Shown here: positions 8,590 through 18,110 of the stretch, piece by piece
Layout: every line of letters starts with the position of its first letter
Numbering within the stretch: position 1 is the first letter of the stretch
Origin: an uncultured Flavobacteriaceae bacterium
GTDB lineage: Bacteria > Bacteroidota > Bacteroidia > Flavobacteriales > Flavobacteriaceae
Length of the DNA: 64,000 nt
NCBI GenBank assembly: GCA_947504035.1
Contig: CANNGA010000010.1
Coordinates: 105,607-169,606 of the forward strand
Direction: 5' to 3'
Notes under the pieces: model-generated
The model's input: the letters and a program-made list of their open reading frames with translations, nothing else
Told to the model about the DNA's origin: nothing
The model's database searches: none
Position numbers and translations under genes: made by a program

Positions 8590-9597
8590 CTAACAGAAGA
8601 AAATATAATCTTTAAAAGGCAGGAGTTGTAATTGATTTAGATAGGTTCTAATTTCTTGTTGGGCGGCTTTATTAGCAACGGTGATGAGACTTTGCGGATT
8701 CTTAATGTCTGCCAAGGCTTCAAAATTTAACAAACGTTTGCCGTAAATAGATTTTCCAATTTTATTAGGGTTGTCGCAAATCCATTCAAAAGGCACCTCT
8801 CGGTCTAAAAATAATTGCGCCATGAGTTTGCCTTTAGTACCTGCCCCCCAAACGACTAGGTTTTTATCAAGATTGTAATCAATGTCTAAAAAGTGCTGTA
8901 CTTTAAGAGTTGTAAAGTGGTTTTGCGCGTAATGCACGTGTGTTCTAGAGGTGCGTGTACTGTAATCACGCCATTTATGAATAACCTCCGAACAGGGAAT
9001 ACAGGTGTATCCATGTTTGTAAAACCTAAAGGTTAAATCATAATCTTCGGGGTACACATGGGGTTGAAATGCACCACAACGGTCTAAATCCTCGCGATGA
9101 AGCATCCAACAAGGAGAGGGTATTACACATTCTTTGTAAATTTCACTGTAATTCGTACCTTTTTGTGTGAGTGCGTTTAGCCAAAGTTCGTAACTTTTAT
9201 AACCAGGCCCTACACCATTAGCATTAAAATACGAGACCCCTCCTACGGCAACATGGCGTTTGCCATAAGTTTCTAATTGATGCACCAATACCTCTAACTT
9301 ATTAATGGTCATGATATCATCACTATCCATACGCGTAATAAGTGCTCCTGTACTGTGCTTGTAAGCGACTTGTAAAGCGTTAATTATACCGCTTCCTTCA
9401 TTGTTTAAAAGGTGTATTCTAGAATCGGTTTTGGCAAAAGCAGCGACCAAAGCAGCACTGTTATCAGTCGAATGGTCGTCTACAATTAACAATTCCCAAT
9501 GGGTATGGGTTTGCGCTTGTATCGACAAGATACAAGCTTCTAAAAATGCAGCTGTATTTTTAAAGGGGGTGAGTATACTTACAAGTGGTTTTTGCAT
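8590..9597 (-). CDS. family 2 glycosyltransferase with C-terminal Rossmann-like domain
   Basis: 335 residues. Residues 1-220 are a GT-A fold: VSILTPFKN at the start, ELLIVDDHSTDNS, then TRMDSDDI as the DxD metal/nucleotide-sugar site and CWMLHREDL later. Residues ~245-330 begin LVVWGAGTKGKLMAQLF, a Rossmann-like dinucleotide or sugar-nucleotide binding motif seen fused to GT2 enzymes in Bacteroidota. No membrane helices, so cytosolic or peripheral. The sugar donor and acceptor are unknown. It is transcribed divergently from the M61 peptidase gene. Confidence 0.87.
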   Translation of the reverse strand: MQKPLVSILTPFKNTAAFLEACILSIQAQTHTHWELLIVDDHSTDNSAALVAAFAKTDSRIHLLNNEGSGIINALQVAYKHSTGALITRMDSDDIMTINKLEVLVHQLETYGKRHVAVGGVSYFNANGVGPGYKSYELWLNALTQKGTNYSEIYKECVIPSPCWMLHREDLDRCGAFQPHVYPEDYDLTFRFYKHGYTCIPCSEVIHKWRDYSTRTSRTHVHYAQNHFTTLKVQHFLDIDYNLDKNLVVWGAGTKGKLMAQLFLDREVPFEWICDNPNKIGKSIYGKRLLNFEALADIKNPQSLITVANKAAQQEIRTYLNQLQLLPFKDYIFFC

Positions 9598-9626
9598 AGG
9601 CGAATATAGTATCTTTTAACAAAACC

Positions 9627-9661
9627 TTGTGAAAACATCGTGAAACATAATCTTATTTTTG
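9627..9661 (+). promoter_or_regulatory. candidate Bacteroidota promoter for the M61 gene
   Basis: TATTTTTG at 9654-9661 fits the -7 box TAnnTTTG, and TTG at 9627-9629 could be the -33 element. The 24-base spacing is slightly long. The predicted transcript would begin about 20 bases before the start codon. Confidence 0.35.
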
Positions 9662-9687
9662 ATCGATTATAATTTAAAATTTTACAG

Positions 9688-11580
9688 ATGATTACTAGAG
9701 TTTTTGCAATATTAGCCCTAAGTGCAACAGTATTAGGTTGTAGTGCGGGAAAACATAAGGCGAACGATCTTGCTGTGGCCGTACCTATTAATGCGCATTT
9801 AGATTTGTCTCATGTGACGGCAGATAGAGTACCAGTAACCATAGACCCAGGGCGTTTTACAAAAAATCAAGTTACATACAGATTACCAAGAGTGGTACAA
9901 GGCACTTATGCCGTGAGTGATTTTGGGAAATATGTAGAAAACTTTAAGGCCTTAGATGGCCAAGGTAATACGTTGAAGACAACACATCCAGACGTCAATA
10001 CTTGGGTGATAGAAAATGCTAAGCAATTAGATAAAATTACTTATGAAGTTAATGATACTTACGATATTGAAGTTACTGGAGGTATAGGAGGCGAACAGCC
10101 TTTTTCGCCATCAGGAACCAATATAGAAGCCGAAAATTTTGTTTTAAACCTCCATGGTTTTGTAGGCTATTTTGATGCGTTAAAGACTAACCAGTACCGC
10201 TTAGAGGTTACAGCTCCAAAAGATTTTACCCGTACATCGGCATTACAAAAGGTGGCGTCTAAAACAAGTGCATCGGGAGCTCACATCACAACCAGTTATG
10301 TAGCGCCTAGATATTTTGATATTACAGATAATCCCATGATGTATGGTAATCTTGATGTTGAAGAGTTTCTTGTGGGCGATATTAAAATTGTATTAAGTGT
10401 ATATTCTCCTAATAAAGTCCATACAGCAGCCTCATTAAAAGCAACAATTTTTAAGATGATGCAAGCGCAGAAAGCGTATCTAGGTGCTGTAAATACAACA
10501 CCGCGTTATGATATTTACTTGTATTTGTCTGAAGGTAAAGACGATTCTCCAAAAGGATTTGGTGCTTTAGAACACCACACCTCTACAGTGGTGGTTTTAC
10601 CAGAATCTAGTGATGCCGAAGCTTTAGCACGTAGTATGACAGATGTGGTATCTCATGAGTTTTTTCATATTGTAACCCCATTGAGTGTACATTCTGAAGA
10701 CGTGCATTACTTTGATTATAACACGCCAACATTTTCGAAGCATTTATGGATGTATGAAGGAGTGACGGAGTATTTTGCAACGTTATTTCAAGTCGATCAA
10801 GGCTTGGTAGAGAAAGATGAATTTTACAGTAAACTTATGCAAAAAATTCAAAGCTCTAAACGTTATAATGATGCTTTGAGTTTTACTATTATGAGTGAAA
10901 ACGTATTGAAAGAAGGGTATAAGGATGAGTACATTAATGTGTATTTAAAAGGTGCTCTTATCGGTATGTGTATCGATATTATTTTAAGAGAAGAGAGTGG
11001 AGGCGATCGGGGAATCTTATCTTTAATGAAAGAATTGTCTCTTAAATATGGTAAAAACAAACCTTTTGAAGATGATGCGCTAATTGCTGAAATTACAGCG
11101 ATGACCTATCCTGCTGTTGGTGAATTTTTAAATACTCATGTGGCAGGCGATTTACCTATAGATTATAATGTGTTTTTTGAAAAAGTAGGACTAGAGATCG
11201 GCATTTCAAAAGTGAAAACAAATTATATTATTATGAATGGGGCACCTATTGTGAGTGCGAATCCAGAAAAAGGCACTATTTTCTTTACCGAAGCTGTTTT
11301 AGAGAATAGCTTTTGGGCAGAGCAAGGTGTGCAGCCTAAAGATGTTATAAAAACAATAAATGGAGAAGCACTAACCTTATTAAATGCCAACCAAATATTG
11401 CAAAATGTATTTCAATGGACACCTGGTAAAGCTATATCTGTTGTTTTAGATAGAAATGGGCAAGATATAACGCTAAAAACAACAACAACACAACCTTATA
11501 CAACAGGCGAGGGGCTGGTGGAAAAAGCAGATGCTATAGCAGCGCAAATTGCTTTGCGTAAGGCATGGATTAAGCATTAA
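9688..11580 (+). CDS. M61-family metallopeptidase lipoprotein with PDZ domain
   Basis: 630 residues. A lipoprotein signal ends at the lipobox VLGC (C18). An N-terminal beta-rich M61 domain precedes the gluzincin core: H323-E-F-F-H327, with E357 in MYEGVTEYF as third ligand. GALEHH upstream is also typical of glycyl aminopeptidases. The last ~130 residues hold a PDZ domain (SFWAEQGVQPKDVIKTINGE). Probably membrane-attached and acting on peptides in the periplasm or at the outer membrane. The active site looks intact. A bidirectional terminator follows. Confidence 0.9.
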   Translation: MITRVFAILALSATVLGCSAGKHKANDLAVAVPINAHLDLSHVTADRVPVTIDPGRFTKNQVTYRLPRVVQGTYAVSDFGKYVENFKALDGQGNTLKTTHPDVNTWVIENAKQLDKITYEVNDTYDIEVTGGIGGEQPFSPSGTNIEAENFVLNLHGFVGYFDALKTNQYRLEVTAPKDFTRTSALQKVASKTSASGAHITTSYVAPRYFDITDNPMMYGNLDVEEFLVGDIKIVLSVYSPNKVHTAASLKATIFKMMQAQKAYLGAVNTTPRYDIYLYLSEGKDDSPKGFGALEHHTSTVVVLPESSDAEALARSMTDVVSHEFFHIVTPLSVHSEDVHYFDYNTPTFSKHLWMYEGVTEYFATLFQVDQGLVEKDEFYSKLMQKIQSSKRYNDALSFTIMSENVLKEGYKDEYINVYLKGALIGMCIDIILREESGGDRGILSLMKELSLKYGKNKPFEDDALIAEITAMTYPAVGEFLNTHVAGDLPIDYNVFFEKVGLEIGISKVKTNYIIMNGAPIVSANPEKGTIFFTEAVLENSFWAEQGVQPKDVIKTINGEALTLLNANQILQNVFQWTPGKAISVVLDRNGQDITLKTTTTQPYTTGEGLVEKADAIAAQIALRKAWIKH

Positions 11581-11614
11581 ATTTTGATATACTAAACGGT
11601 GGTAAAACATAGAA

Positions 11615-11650
11615 AAAGCGTCTATATGTTATTCAACATGTAGACGCTTT
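11615..11650. terminator. bidirectional intrinsic terminator
   Basis: A 16-base-pair stem (AAAGCGTCTATATGTT against AACATGTAGACGCTTT, one G-U pair) with a 4-base loop, an A-run before and a T-run after. It lies between the convergent M61 and trmD genes and can serve both. Confidence 0.9.
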
Positions 11651-11682
11651 TTTTAGAGTATATGCAAGCGGTGTATAAGACG

Positions 11683-12369
11683 CTAATGCTCATCATCGCC
11701 TAATAAATCAGGACGTCTCTCTTTAGTTCTTAAATACGCTTGTTCTTCACGCCAAGTTTCAATTTTGGGAAGATTCCCGCTAAATAAAAGTTCTGGGACT
11801 TTCCAGCCTTTATAGTCTCTAGGTTTGGTATAAATAGGTGGGGCTAATAAGTTATCCTGAAAAGAATCGGTTAGCGCAGAGGTTTCATTGCCTAAAACAC
11901 CAGGGATTAAACGTATTACGGCATCGCATAGCACTGCGGCAGCAAGTTCTCCACCAGATAACACAAAATCGCCTATGGAAATTTCTCGGGTGATTAAATG
12001 ATCGCGTACCCGTTGGTCTACACCTTTATAATGCCCACACAACACAATAATATTTTCTTTAAGAGACAGCTGGTTTGCAATACCTTGGTTTAGAGTACTG
12101 CCATCGGGAGTCATGTAAATCACTTCATCGTAATCCCGTTCTGCTTTTAAAGCAGAAATACATTTGTCAATAGGCTCAACCATCATAACCATACCAGCAC
12201 CGCCTCCAAATTGCGTGTCATCTATAGACTTATAATTGTCTGAAGTATAATCTCTAAGGTTATGGAAATGAATTTCTACTAATTTAGCATCAATAGCTCG
12301 TTTTAAAATTGAAGCTTCGAAAGGACTTCGTAATAATTCGGGTAATACTGTGATAATATCTATACGCAT
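11683..12369 (-). CDS. trmD: tRNA (guanine-N1)-methyltransferase TrmD
   Basis: 228 residues, full length. It methylates G37 at N1 in tRNAs with G36-G37, using SAM, and so prevents +1 frameshifting. The SPOUT trefoil-knot motifs are intact: [14 protein letters not shown] near 55-68, [12 protein letters not shown] near 110-121, and [15 protein letters not shown] just after. Starts [13 protein letters not shown], as is usual. In many bacteria it sits in a rimM-trmD-rplS operon; here it stands alone, as is common in Bacteroidota. Confidence 0.97.
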   Translation of the reverse strand: MRIDIITVLPELLRSPFEASILKRAIDAKLVEIHFHNLRDYTSDNYKSIDDTQFGGGAGMVMMVEPIDKCISALKAERDYDEVIYMTPDGSTLNQGIANQLSLKENIIVLCGHYKGVDQRVRDHLITREISIGDFVLSGGELAAAVLCDAVIRLIPGVLGNETSALTDSFQDNLLAPPIYTKPRDYKGWKVPELLFSGNLPKIETWREEQAYLRTKERRPDLLGDDEH

Positions 12370-12650
12370 GAGTGGTCTAATCTGTAGCGCAAAGATAAAT
12401 TACCATTTTAACTTAGATATTATTTTGAGACATTAAAATACAAGGAATCGTAATCTTCTAAGCTTATAAATCACATTTTAACCCAGATTATACCTTGTAA
12501 TATCCTTATGAGGAGGTTAAGCTCGGCCTCCAAATGTAAAGCTATACATTAAAAGCCCCTATCTCTAGAGGCTTTAGTGTGTATAGTATATGCTTACGAG
12601 CTGTTTAAATGGTATTTTAACAGCGGAAAGCGCTTTAGTGCATCTCTACT
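12370..12650. other. intergenic region between aroE and trmD
   Basis: 281 bases without a credible coding frame. It holds the candidate aroE terminator (12551-12575) and a short dyad GGAGG/CCTCC near 12510-12531 of unknown meaning. The trmD promoter should lie at its left side, but I see no clear box. No tRNA-like fold was found. Confidence 0.5.
12551..12575 (-). terminator. candidate terminator downstream of aroE
   Basis: On the minus strand, AAAGCCTCT and AGGGGCTTT can form a 9-pair stem (one U-G pair) with a 6-base loop, followed by a short TTAAT. The T-tract is weak, so this is tentative. Confidence 0.4.
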
Positions 12651-13394
12651 TTAAGTCGTAATATTCCATATCGACCATGCTTTTTCAGCTTGTAATTTCA
12701 ACATCTTTAAACCGTTTATAGTCGTAGCACCGTTTAATCGCCCTTGTCTAAGAAATTTTGTTTCTTCAGGATTGTAGATCAAATCAAATAGAATGTGTCG
12801 GTCTGTAACCGCATCGTATGGAATGTTAGGGCAGTCTTCAACGTTTGGAAATGTCCCTAAAGGGGTACAGTTAACTATAATTTGATGTGCAGCGATAATT
12901 TCAGGGTTTAAGTCTTCATAAGTATATGTAACGTGTTTAGAAGCTGTTCGAGACACATAGTTACAGGCAATTCCCTTTTGTTCTAAAGTGTAAATAACAG
13001 CTTTACTGGCACCTCCTGTTCCTAAGATTAACGCTTTTTTATGACGTTTTTTAAGATAAGGTTTTAGTGATTTTATAAAGCCATAGCAATCAGTATTATA
13101 GCCTACTAACTTCCCTTTTTTAGTTATTTTAATGGTGTTTACTGCACCAATAGCTTTTGCTTTCTTATTTAGTTTATCCAAATAAGGAATCACGTCTTGT
13201 TTATAAGGAATGGTAACGTTAAGCCCTTTAAGGCCTTCGGTTGTTTCGATAATATTTGGAAACTGTTCGATGCTTTCAATATCAAAGTTATCGTAAGTTA
13301 CCGTATGGATGTCTTCTGATTCAAATTTTGTTTTAAAATAACTTTTAGAGAACGAGTATGAAATTTTGCGTCCTAATAGTCCTAATTTATGCAT
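12651..13394 (-). CDS. aroE: shikimate dehydrogenase
   Basis: 247 residues. Reduces 3-dehydroshikimate to shikimate with NADPH in the chorismate pathway, in the cytosol. Visible signatures: FSKSYF (shikimate-binding Ser residues), NVTIPYK with the catalytic Lys, AIGAVNTI, NTDCYGF with the catalytic Asp, and the nucleotide-binding GTGGASKAV. It overlaps the upstream DUF368 gene by 8 bases, so it is cotranscribed with the two DUF368 genes. Confidence 0.96.
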   Translation of the reverse strand: MHKLGLLGRKISYSFSKSYFKTKFESEDIHTVTYDNFDIESIEQFPNIIETTEGLKGLNVTIPYKQDVIPYLDKLNKKAKAIGAVNTIKITKKGKLVGYNTDCYGFIKSLKPYLKKRHKKALILGTGGASKAVIYTLEQKGIACNYVSRTASKHVTYTYEDLNPEIIAAHQIIVNCTPLGTFPNVEDCPNIPYDAVTDRHILFDLIYNPEETKFLRQGRLNGATTINGLKMLKLQAEKAWSIWNITT

Positions 13395-14403
13395 GTTTTT
13401 TTTGATTTTTACCGTACAATTCTAATCCCAAAACAATGGCAAAACCAAGTATAACAAGACCTATGGCGTAACAGGTTTCTAAACTTAATTCTGGGATATA
13501 GCGTTGGTAGTTTTTTATTATTTTTTTACCAGCAGAGTCAAGCAGTAAGCGTCCATTATCTTGATATTTATAGAGTGTTTCTTTCCAAGGCCAAACAACG
13601 CCAAGAGAACCTGTTATAAAACCGATAATAACTGCTACAGTGGTATTTTTGTAATGTTTTAAAATATAGCTTAGGGCATGAGAAAATGTTACCAATCCAG
13701 TGATGGAACCTATTGTAAAAATGGCTAATATGGATAACATTCTAAGGCGTTCTGGCGAAGTTATAAGGTCGTAATTTCCCGTAAAAAGGTTTGCAAAAGT
13801 ATCGTATAGAGCATTAACGGCATCGACTAATAGCAAGACATAATTTCCTAAGAGAATTAAAATAAAAGAACCCGAAAACCCAGGAAGTGTCATGCCTGAT
13901 ACGCTAATAATCCCACAAAAAAAGACAAAGACCAAGTGGTCATTTTCTTTAGCAGGACTTAAAAAACTAACACTTAATCCTACCAGAGTACTAAGTAGAA
14001 GTGCAACAACTGTTGTGCGGGACCAATCGTTAAAATCTTTGGCCATGTAGTAAATCGACCCTAAAATCATTCCAAAAAACACACTCCACACATAAAGCTC
14101 GTAATGTAGAATAAAATAATCCAGAAGTTTAGAAACACTAAAGAAACTAATGAGCATTCCTAAAAATAGAAGGCTTAAAAACGATCCGTTTATATATTTA
14201 AAAAAGCTTTTAAAATGCCCTGTAAATAGCAATTTAAAAGCGTTGCGATTTACTTTTTTTAAAGAATAGAGGAATTCTTCGTAAAATCCAGCAACAAATG
14301 CAACAACACCTCCAGAAACCCCAGGTACTTTATTGGCAGCACCCATGGCAAGTCCTTTTAGGACAAGGAATAATTTCTCTTTGAAGGTTCTCGTGTTTTC
14401 CAT
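13387..14403 (-). CDS. DUF368 (PopT-like) polyprenyl-phosphate transporter, copy 1
   Basis: 338 residues with eight or more hydrophobic segments. The N-terminal AMGAANKVPGVSGGVVAFVAGFYEE and the internal SGMTLPGFSGSFILILLGNY are the two inverted-repeat signatures of DUF368. Family members (PopT) have been shown to return undecaprenyl phosphate across the cytoplasmic membrane for reuse in wall and O-antigen synthesis. It lies two bases downstream of a second DUF368 gene and overlaps aroE. Family assignment is firm; lipid specificity is inferred from the family. Confidence 0.88.
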   Translation of the reverse strand: MENTRTFKEKLFLVLKGLAMGAANKVPGVSGGVVAFVAGFYEEFLYSLKKVNRNAFKLLFTGHFKSFFKYINGSFLSLLFLGMLISFFSVSKLLDYFILHYELYVWSVFFGMILGSIYYMAKDFNDWSRTTVVALLLSTLVGLSVSFLSPAKENDHLVFVFFCGIISVSGMTLPGFSGSFILILLGNYVLLLVDAVNALYDTFANLFTGNYDLITSPERLRMLSILAIFTIGSITGLVTFSHALSYILKHYKNTTVAVIIGFITGSLGVVWPWKETLYKYQDNGRLLLDSAGKKIIKNYQRYIPELSLETCYAIGLVILGFAIVLGLELYGKNQKKHA

Positions 14404-14405
14404 TA

Positions 14406-15356
14406 TTATTTTTTTTGTCCTATTTTTTCAAGACTAAAAATAGTGAGAAAACCAAGTAGCATTAAAAGAATAGCATAGACTAATTTACTGTCACCGTTAA
14501 AAGTTAAAGGTGATATGCTTTCTTGTAATAGCGGCGAAGTAATACCTTTAGAATTGGTATACCAAGATAGTGTTTTTTTCCAAGGCCAAACCTTATTTAA
14601 AGAACCAAAAATAAATCCTGTTAACAGCGCCAACGTGATGTTATGGTAGTTTTTAAATAGCCATTTTAAGACATGGCTAAAACTTAGTAAACCTACTAAT
14701 GCCCCTAAGGCAAATACGATTATTTTTTTTAGATCGGCATCATGAATAGCATCACTTAAGGTTTTGTAAGCTCCTAATATAATTAATATAAAAGAGCCCG
14801 ATATACCAGGTAATATCATAGCGCATATGGCTATGGCACCTGCAATGAATAAAAAATAATCACTGGCATTGTTTTCCATTGAAGGTAGGGTTGATATAAA
14901 GTAAGCACTTAAGGTACCAATACCCAGTGCAATGCATGTGCTTAGATTCCATTTGGTGATTTGTTTGCCTACAAAGTAGATACTGGCTATAATAAGACCA
15001 AAAAAGAAAGACCAAATAAGAATAGGGTGGTATTCTAAAAGGTATTTGGCTAGCTTCATAAAAGAAATAAAACTTATCAAAATGCCTGAAAATAATGCCA
15101 CTACAAAATTAGCATTAGCAGCTTTCCAAAAGGCAACAATACCTTCTTGAAATAAGGTTTTTATTAATTTGAAATTAATGTTACTTATTGTGGCTATAAG
15201 TTCTTCATAAATTCCAGAGATAAAAGCTATAGTTCCTCCCGAAACACCAGGCACGGCATCGGCTGCCCCCATGGCTACACCTTTTAAAGCTATAATAAGA
15301 TAATCGATTAATCGTCGTTGCATACGTTTTCTGTTTAGTACGCCAAAGGTATGCAT
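14406..15356 (-). CDS. DUF368 (PopT-like) polyprenyl-phosphate transporter, copy 2
   Basis: 316 residues, a diverged paralogue of the gene two bases downstream. It carries the same paired motifs: AMGAADAVPGVSGGTIAFISGIYEE and CAMILPGISGSFILIILGAY. The ATG at residue 12 (MQRRLIDYLII) is an equally good start and would remove a polar leader. Expected in the cytoplasmic membrane, carrying undecaprenyl phosphate or a related lipid. Two copies in one operon suggest a division of labour or a heteromer, which sequence alone cannot settle. Confidence 0.88.
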   Translation of the reverse strand: MHTFGVLNRKRMQRRLIDYLIIALKGVAMGAADAVPGVSGGTIAFISGIYEELIATISNINFKLIKTLFQEGIVAFWKAANANFVVALFSGILISFISFMKLAKYLLEYHPILIWSFFFGLIIASIYFVGKQITKWNLSTCIALGIGTLSAYFISTLPSMENNASDYFLFIAGAIAICAMILPGISGSFILIILGAYKTLSDAIHDADLKKIIVFALGALVGLLSFSHVLKWLFKNYHNITLALLTGFIFGSLNKVWPWKKTLSWYTNSKGITSPLLQESISPLTFNGDSKLVYAILLMLLGFLTIFSLEKIGQKK

Positions 15357-15368
15357 TTTGAAGGTAAT

Positions 15369-16769
15369 TTACGACTTCGTTTTTAGCAGTGCTTTTATCT
15401 GGTGATTGTGTATCAAATCAGGAAAAAGTTCATCTAAAATAAAGCTGTAATCTTTATTAGATTTTAAGCCATTTTTAATGTGAAATGTGCCTTTATCCTT
15501 TTCTAATAGGGAATAGTAAAGGCCGCCTAAACGGTACTCAATTTCAGCGTTTTCTGGGTAGAATTCTAAAGCCTGTTCAAAGTTGAAAATAGCCGCTTGT
15601 CTTTCGCCTATTTTCAATAGTAAATCGCCTCTAGCAATCCATGTGTCAAGTTCAAAATTACCCAACTCTAAAGCTTTTTTATAGCCGCGTTCTGCTTCTT
15701 CATATAAATTTAAACGTTGATTTATTTGCGCATAAAGCTTCCAATAATTCACGTTTTCGGTATCTATGTTAAGCGCTTTATTGATGTAATAAAGTGCTTT
15801 TTGATAGTTTTTATTCTTGTAGTAAAATTTAGTAATAGCCGTCCAACCTTTATCTAGTAAAGGGTCCTCATGTACCGTTTTATAGTAGTATTGAATGGCG
15901 AGCTCTTTATTGCCTAATTTTTCATAACAACTGCCTATACGCAGGAGTGCAAACGAGGTGGGGTCGTCTAACTTTAAAGTCACGCTATAACTTTCAATAG
16001 CTTCGTTGTATTCACCTTGTTTTTCGAGGACTTTACCACGTTCTAAATAAGCGCCTACAAATCTATCGTCGGATATAATAGCAAAATCAAAAGCGGCTAG
16101 GGCTTTTTTATTAAGATCTAACGAAATATACTGTTTGCCAAGCTGGTGCCAGGCGACTTCACAATATGGATTTTTATCTAAAAAGGCATTGAGGTATTCT
16201 ATAGCTTCGTGATGCTGTTCTAAAAAATCAAAACAATAAATGATATTATAGAGAGCAGAATAGTCTTCTAAATCTTGTTCTAAGCATTTCATAAAATGAA
16301 ACTTAGCATTTTCAAATTCATCTAAAAACAGGTATTCCATACCTATAAGCGAATAAATATCAACAACATCATCGGTGAGTTCTAAGGCACGTTTTAAAAC
16401 GTCTATAGCTTGCTCATGGAGGTCTTGTTTAGAAAGAATATTTGCTTTTTGAATAAAGATTTCTTCGTTATGTGGCTCTAGATCGTACAACGCATTCAAC
16501 AGCGCGTTAGCCGTCTCTAAATCATTTTCGAAAATAAAGACTTCAACTCTAAATAATTTTAGATTTGTAGCTGTTGGGTGTTGTTGTAAACCCAACTTAA
16601 TAGCTTTTTTGGCTAAAGCTATTTTACCTTGATTTAAATAGTGATGAATGATGTTCTCAAACTCTTCAGAGTCAAAAAACAAAACACTGTTTGTTTTTAA
16701 CATCGATTCAAACTTCGAAATAGGTAAATTAGTATTGTCGTTTTCACTAAACTCCATAAACAGGCTCAC
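15369..16769 (-). CDS. tetratricopeptide-repeat protein
   Basis: 466 residues, soluble, no signal peptide. At least ten TPR units are visible as repeated A/G/Y/A/P patterns (for example KALYYINKALNID, EAIESYSVTLKLD, AAIFNFEQALEFYPEN). TPR arrays are protein-protein scaffolds. Met5 (MEFSENDNTN) is a plausible alternative start. It precedes the DUF368 pair by 12 bases, so it is likely cotranscribed with those genes and aroE. The partner is unknown. Confidence 0.85.
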   Translation of the reverse strand: MSLFMEFSENDNTNLPISKFESMLKTNSVLFFDSEEFENIIHHYLNQGKIALAKKAIKLGLQQHPTATNLKLFRVEVFIFENDLETANALLNALYDLEPHNEEIFIQKANILSKQDLHEQAIDVLKRALELTDDVVDIYSLIGMEYLFLDEFENAKFHFMKCLEQDLEDYSALYNIIYCFDFLEQHHEAIEYLNAFLDKNPYCEVAWHQLGKQYISLDLNKKALAAFDFAIISDDRFVGAYLERGKVLEKQGEYNEAIESYSVTLKLDDPTSFALLRIGSCYEKLGNKELAIQYYYKTVHEDPLLDKGWTAITKFYYKNKNYQKALYYINKALNIDTENVNYWKLYAQINQRLNLYEEAERGYKKALELGNFELDTWIARGDLLLKIGERQAAIFNFEQALEFYPENAEIEYRLGGLYYSLLEKDKGTFHIKNGLKSNKDYSFILDELFPDLIHNHQIKALLKTKS

Positions 16770-16923
16770 ATTTACTGTTCCACTCTTGATAAATATAAGA
16801 CGCTATTGCGCTTAAATCATCTAAAAAGTGCAATTGTTTTTAACAAAGTAATGAACAGAATGATTTGTTTTTATTAGTTTTTGGCTTTTAATAACTTGTA
16901 ACCAGCAGCTTAAAAGGCTGGAT

Positions 16924-18105
16924 TTAATGTTCAATTGTATTTAAAATAGCGATTATAATAGCACAACCTTCATGAATTTCGGCTTCTGAAAGTGTTAGAG
17001 GTGGTGTAATTCTTACGGCTTTAGGCTCGAATAACAACCAAAATAGAATAAGCCCTTTGGTTTTACTTTCTAAAACAAGATGATTTGCGATATCTGCTGA
17101 AGGCAGTATAAGGGCCAACATTAAGCCTTTACCACGTATGGATTTAATGAGGGGGTGCACCAATAATTTTCGAAATAAGGCTTCTTTCTCTAATGTTTGT
17201 GGTATAAGTGAAGTGCTAGTGATTTCTTGTAATGTGGCCAAGGCAGATGCTGCTATAAGGGGATGCCCGCCAAAAGTGGTGATGTGTCCTAATTTGGGAT
17301 TGTCTTGTAGGAGATCCATAAGTTTGGAAGACGCTGTAAAGGCTCCTATAGGTAGGCCGCCTCCAAGACCTTTGCCAGTAACAAGGATGTCGGGAACACA
17401 GTTGTAATGTTCAAAGCCAAAGAGCTTTCCTGTGCGTCCTACTCCAGGTTGAATCTCATCTAAAATTAATAAGGTGCCTGTGGCCGTACAACGGGCCCTA
17501 ACGTTTTCAAGATAATTATTAGTTGGTACTATAAATCCTGCACCGCCTTGAATGGTTTCAAGAATTACACAGGCGGTTTTGGTTGTAATGCGGTCTAATT
17601 GTGCGCTAGCGTTGAACGGGATAAATGTAATATCGGGGAGTAAAGGTCGAAACGCTTGTTTGCGTTCTTCGTAGCCCATAACACTTAAAGCCCCCATAGT
17701 ATTCCCGTGATAAGCGTGTTCTGCCGCGATTATTTCACTACGTCCTGTAGCGCGTCTGGCTAATTTTAAAGCTCCTTCTATAGCTTCTGTACCTGAGTTT
17801 GTTAAATAGGTTTTTTGAAGGCTGCTAGGCAGGTGTGCTGCAAGTAATTTGGTAAGTGCTACTGCGGGTTTTTGGATGTATTCTCCATAAACCATAACAT
17901 GTAGGTACTTTTCTAATTGCGCTTGTATGGCTGCATTTATTTTAGGATGATTGTGCCCTAAAGGACACGCAGATACGCCTGCTACAAAATCTAAATAGCG
18001 GTTTTGTGCTGTATCGTAGATATAAGCGCCTTTGGCATGCGATACCTCCATAGCTAAGGGCGTAGGAGAGGTTTGCGCTTGGTATTTAAAAAAATCGGAC
18101 TTCAT
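16924..18105 (-). CDS. class III (acetylornithine-type) aminotransferase
   Basis: 393 residues, fold type I PLP enzyme. Motifs: GVSACPLGHNHP early, TNSGTEAIEGALKLARRATG (cofactor phosphate), AYHGNT, LDEIQPGVGRTGKLF with the PLP-ring Asp, and VTGKGLGGGLPIG with the Schiff-base Lys. It belongs to the acetylornithine/4-aminobutyrate/ornithine group. No arginine-biosynthesis genes flank it, so the substrate is open. It follows the OstA-like gene by 5 bases and is probably cotranscribed. Confidence 0.88.
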   Translation of the reverse strand: MKSDFFKYQAQTSPTPLAMEVSHAKGAYIYDTAQNRYLDFVAGVSACPLGHNHPKINAAIQAQLEKYLHVMVYGEYIQKPAVALTKLLAAHLPSSLQKTYLTNSGTEAIEGALKLARRATGRSEIIAAEHAYHGNTMGALSVMGYEERKQAFRPLLPDITFIPFNASAQLDRITTKTACVILETIQGGAGFIVPTNNYLENVRARCTATGTLLILDEIQPGVGRTGKLFGFEHYNCVPDILVTGKGLGGGLPIGAFTASSKLMDLLQDNPKLGHITTFGGHPLIAASALATLQEITSTSLIPQTLEKEALFRKLLVHPLIKSIRGKGLMLALILPSADIANHLVLESKTKGLILFWLLFEPKAVRITPPLTLSEAEIHEGCAIIIAILNTIEH

Positions 18106-18110
18106 GGCCC

